A stretch of DNA of 51,990 bases. Source: Acidobacteriota bacterium (GTDB taxonomy: Bacteria > Acidobacteriota > Terriglobia > Terriglobales > Acidobacteriaceae). The notes under the pieces are model-generated. The model did not search any database. It had not been told where the DNA came from and saw only the letters and a program-made list of their open reading frames with translations. This document shows positions 50,011 to 51,990 of the stretch, piece after piece. The first letter of the stretch is position 1; each line of letters starts with the position of its first letter. The DNA lies in NCBI GenBank assembly GCA_021851335.1, contig JAJZEA010000018.1, positions 1-51,990 of the forward strand, read 5' to 3'. A program made the translations under genes and the position numbers.

Positions 50011-51990
50011 ATGTCTTTAACATCCCGATGGCAGCGCGCCGCCCGGCATTCCCTGCTGCTCGCCGCGCTCACCGCATCCTTTGCCGCTCCGCTTCTCGCC
50101 CAGTCCGTCCCCGTCGTCACCGGAGATGCCCGCGTCGACAAGCTGCTCAGCCAGATGACCCTTGACGAAAAAATGGCGCTCATCCGCGGCGCTTCTGAAG
50201 ATCCCGCCACCAATCAGGGCCAGGCCGGATATCTCACCGGAGTCCCCCGCCTGCACATTCCGCCGCTGCGCTTCTCCGACGGACCTCCCGGCATCCTCAC
50301 CCGCTATCCTTCTCAGGCAGAGACAGCCACCATGGGTCTGGCCGCCACCTTCAGCCATGCCGATGCCGTCGCCAATGGCCAGGTCGTCGCGCGTGAAGCC
50401 AAAGCTCTCGGCATCGATGTCGTCCTCCAGCCCTTCATCAACATCGACCGCGACATCACCTTCGCCCGCGGCTACAACACCTACGGCGAAGACCCCGTCC
50501 TCACCGGCGACACCGCCGCCGCCTTCATCCGCGGCGTACAGGGCGAAGACGTCATGGCTCAGGCCAAGCACTACGTCGCCTATGACACCGACGGCGGCAA
50601 TGTCTGGGTCGGCCAGCAGGCTCTGCACGAAATCTATGTCTCGCCCTTCATCGACGCGGTCCGCGTGGGTGTCTCATCGATCATGTGCTCCTACAACAAG
50701 GTCAACGGTATCGCTGCCTGCGGCAACCCGAACACCCTCGTCACCATCCTCCGCGATCAGGTCGGCTTCAAGGGTTTCGTCACCTCCGACTGGGGCGCGG
50801 TCCACGCGCCGGACTTCATCAACAACGGCCTCGACATGGAGATGCCCGGCCCTGGTCCCAAAGGCAGTCCGATGGGCGCAATGATCTTCTCCTTCTTCAC
50901 CACCGACAAGCCGGAGCCGCCGAAGCCGCTCAAATTCAACACCGCCATGATGGCCGGCTTCTTCGGTCGCCCGCTGCCGGAAGAACCCCCGCAAAAGCCT
51001 TTTAATGCCGGCACCTTCGGCTCGGTCCGGGATGCGCATGTGAACTTCTGGAACCTCCGTCAGGAAGGCAAGCTCTCTGAGTCCACCATCACCCGCGCCG
51101 CCGGAACCGTCCTCTATGAGATGGACAAATTCGGCTATCTCGATCACCCCACCCCGGGCCAGCTTGCGCCCAAAGACCCGCCCGTCCACGCTGTCGAGGA
51201 GAACGCTCGCGTCATCCGCAAAACCGCGGAAGACGCCGCCGTGCTGCTCAAAAATGAAGGCTCCATCCTGCCGCTCAGCTCCGCCAATCTCGCCTCCGTC
51301 GCCATGATCGGCCCCGGTGCAGGACAGACCGTCGCTATCGGCACGGCAGGCGAGCGTTCGATCGGCTTCCCCTGGCGTCAGATCGGCACCGTGCAGGCCA
51401 TGCGCAAGCTCGATCCGGCGGTCAAGATCGACTACGCTGTCGAGGATGACATGACCGGCAAGCCCATCCCCGCTGCGCTCTGGACCAACGCCGCCGGCAA
51501 GCCCGGTCTGATGCGCACCGCAAAGGACGGCAGCAAATCGACCGACGCCACGATTGACTTCACCGTGGCCAATCACAAAGCCCTTGCAGCCAACACTGAA
51601 GCTACGTGGGACGGCAGGTTGCACATCGCTAAAGCCGGCTCCTACTGGGTCTATCTGCAACTGCTGGGCGCGGCGGGCAGCCTTCAGATCGATGGCAAAC
51701 CCGTCGCCGCTGCCAACGGCCTCCGCGGCGCCGTTCACGGCGATACCGTGATCGGCGGCAAGGATGGACTGATGCCCACCACCGACGGACTCGACAATGT
51801 CCGCGTTGCCCTCGATCTCACTGCGGGCACTCACGACGTCACCCTCTCCGTCACCGGCGATACCTCCAACCATCCCGAACAGGTGCGCCTGAACTGGATG
51901 ACCCCGGAAGCGCGCCAGGCTGACCATGACGCCGCGATTGCAGCCGCCAAAGCCGCCAAAGTCGCCATCGTCTTTGCCTGGACGCGCGGA
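50011..51990 (+). CDS. Exported glycoside hydrolase family 3 enzyme, 3' end beyond window
   Basis: A retaining beta-glycosidase of GH3, translated here to 660 residues with no stop before the window edge. A signal peptide (residues about 1-31, ending FAAPLLAQ) exports it. The GH3 N-domain is clear: RFSDGPPGI, DVVLQPFINIDRD, GRGYNTYGEDPVL is represented by FARGYNTYGEDPVLTG, QAKHYVAYD, IMCSYNKVNG and the nucleophile Asp in FVTSDWGAVHA near residue 264. A C-domain begins near 420 (AEDAAVLLKNEGSILPL), and an inserted PA14-like segment (about 515-625) is seen. The acid/base is not yet in view. Likely a beta-glucosidase or xylosidase. The ATG follows a GAGGAGA ribosome site. Confidence 0.92.
   Translation, partial: MSLTSRWQRAARHSLLLAALTASFAAPLLAQSVPVVTGDARVDKLLSQMTLDEKMALIRGASEDPATNQGQAGYLTGVPRLHIPPLRFSDGPPGILTRYPSQAETATMGLAATFSHADAVANGQVVAREAKALGIDVVLQPFINIDRDITFARGYNTYGEDPVLTGDTAAAFIRGVQGEDVMAQAKHYVAYDTDGGNVWVGQQALHEIYVSPFIDAVRVGVSSIMCSYNKVNGIAACGNPNTLVTILRDQVGFKGFVTSDWGAVHAPDFINNGLDMEMPGPGPKGSPMGAMIFSFFTTDKPEPPKPLKFNTAMMAGFFGRPLPEEPPQKPFNAGTFGSVRDAHVNFWNLRQEGKLSESTITRAAGTVLYEMDKFGYLDHPTPGQLAPKDPPVHAVEENARVIRKTAEDAAVLLKNEGSILPLSSANLASVAMIGPGAGQTVAIGTAGERSIGFPWRQIGTVQAMRKLDPAVKIDYAVEDDMTGKPIPAALWTNAAGKPGLMRTAKDGSKSTDATIDFTVANHKALAANTEATWDGRLHIAKAGSYWVYLQLLGAAGSLQIDGKPVAAANGLRGAVHGDTVIGGKDGLMPTTDGLDNVRVALDLTAGTHDVTLSVTGDTSNHPEQVRLNWMTPEARQADHDAAIAAAKAAKVAIVFAWTRG

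Overview
The window reads as chromosomal DNA of an Acidobacteriota member, most likely class Terriglobia (Acidobacteriaceae-like: Terriglobus/Granulicella/Edaphobacter relatives). This is an inference from gene content and style: high-GC coding sequence, a large secreted matrixin/IPT-type protein, one cluster of TonB-ExbB-ExbD-ExbD plus a TPR lipoprotein, several secreted peptidases and glycosidases, and GatCA, SecDF/YajC, Lut and MeaB genes. There is no phage, transposase, integrase, CRISPR array, plasmid function or rRNA. The only RNA gene seen is one tRNA-Met(CAU).

Layout. 0.1-3.0 kb (+): hexuronate catabolism, altronate dehydratase (uxaA) then mannonate dehydratase (uxuA), both yielding 2-keto-3-deoxygluconate. 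3.0-6.0 kb (-): lutABC L-lactate oxidation operon with 4-8 bp overlaps. 6.1-8.1 kb: a tiny DUF5522 gene (-), a KdsC-like HAD phosphatase (+) and a sugar phosphate isomerase/epimerase (-). 8.1-10.1 kb (-): secreted TPR protein, preceded by tRNA-Met. 10.4-13.4 kb (+): a 994-aa exported Ig/IPT protein with a degenerate matrixin domain, preceded by three phased palindromes. 13.5-17.4 kb (+): type II NADH dehydrogenase, serS, a small membrane protein and a LolA-like exported protein. 17.5-22.7 kb: divergent glycosyltransferase-C membrane protein (-) and a 1174-aa GH18-like/polysaccharide deacetylase/GT2 fusion (+). 22.7-30.5 kb (-): small cytochrome c, an unknown protein, an eight-haem cytochrome, an HSL-type esterase, an ArnT-like glycosyltransferase and a secreted M14 carboxypeptidase. 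30.8-37.4 kb (+): gatC-gatA, an unknown exported protein, an FmdE-like zinc-ribbon protein, yajC-secD-secF. 37.6-41.3 kb (+): tonB-exbB-exbD-exbD-TPR lipoprotein, closed by a strong intrinsic terminator. 41.4-44.0 kb (+): Tat-exported amidase and an orphan Dpp/Opp-type ATPase. 44.2-49.8 kb (-): meaB-epimerase fusion, tsaB and rimI, overlapping by 4 bp; then a DUF465 gene, psd, pssA and a USG-1-like Asd homologue, the last three also overlapping. 50.0 kb to the end (+): a secreted GH3 glycosidase, cut by the window edge.

Themes. The cell can take up and oxidise plant-polymer products (hexuronates, lactate, GH3 substrates, TonB-driven uptake). It also makes core housekeeping products: aminoacyl-tRNA, t6A, phosphatidylethanolamine and Sec export. 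The most unusual points are protein architectures (MeaB-epimerase fusion, GH18/NodB/GT2 fusion, a matrixin fold with no zinc ligands, an Asd homologue with no catalytic Cys) and compact DNA signals (three 14-bp-phased dyads, a hairpin covering the ndh ribosome site, an 18-bp hairpin between secD and secF, several -10 boxes almost touching the start codon).

The + strand is G-rich over the first ~23 kb and C-rich over the last ~8 kb whichever strand the genes are on. This suggests a replichore switch, possibly the terminus side, inside the window. I found no mobile island or defence system. The best candidates for novelty are the fusions and regulatory elements above.
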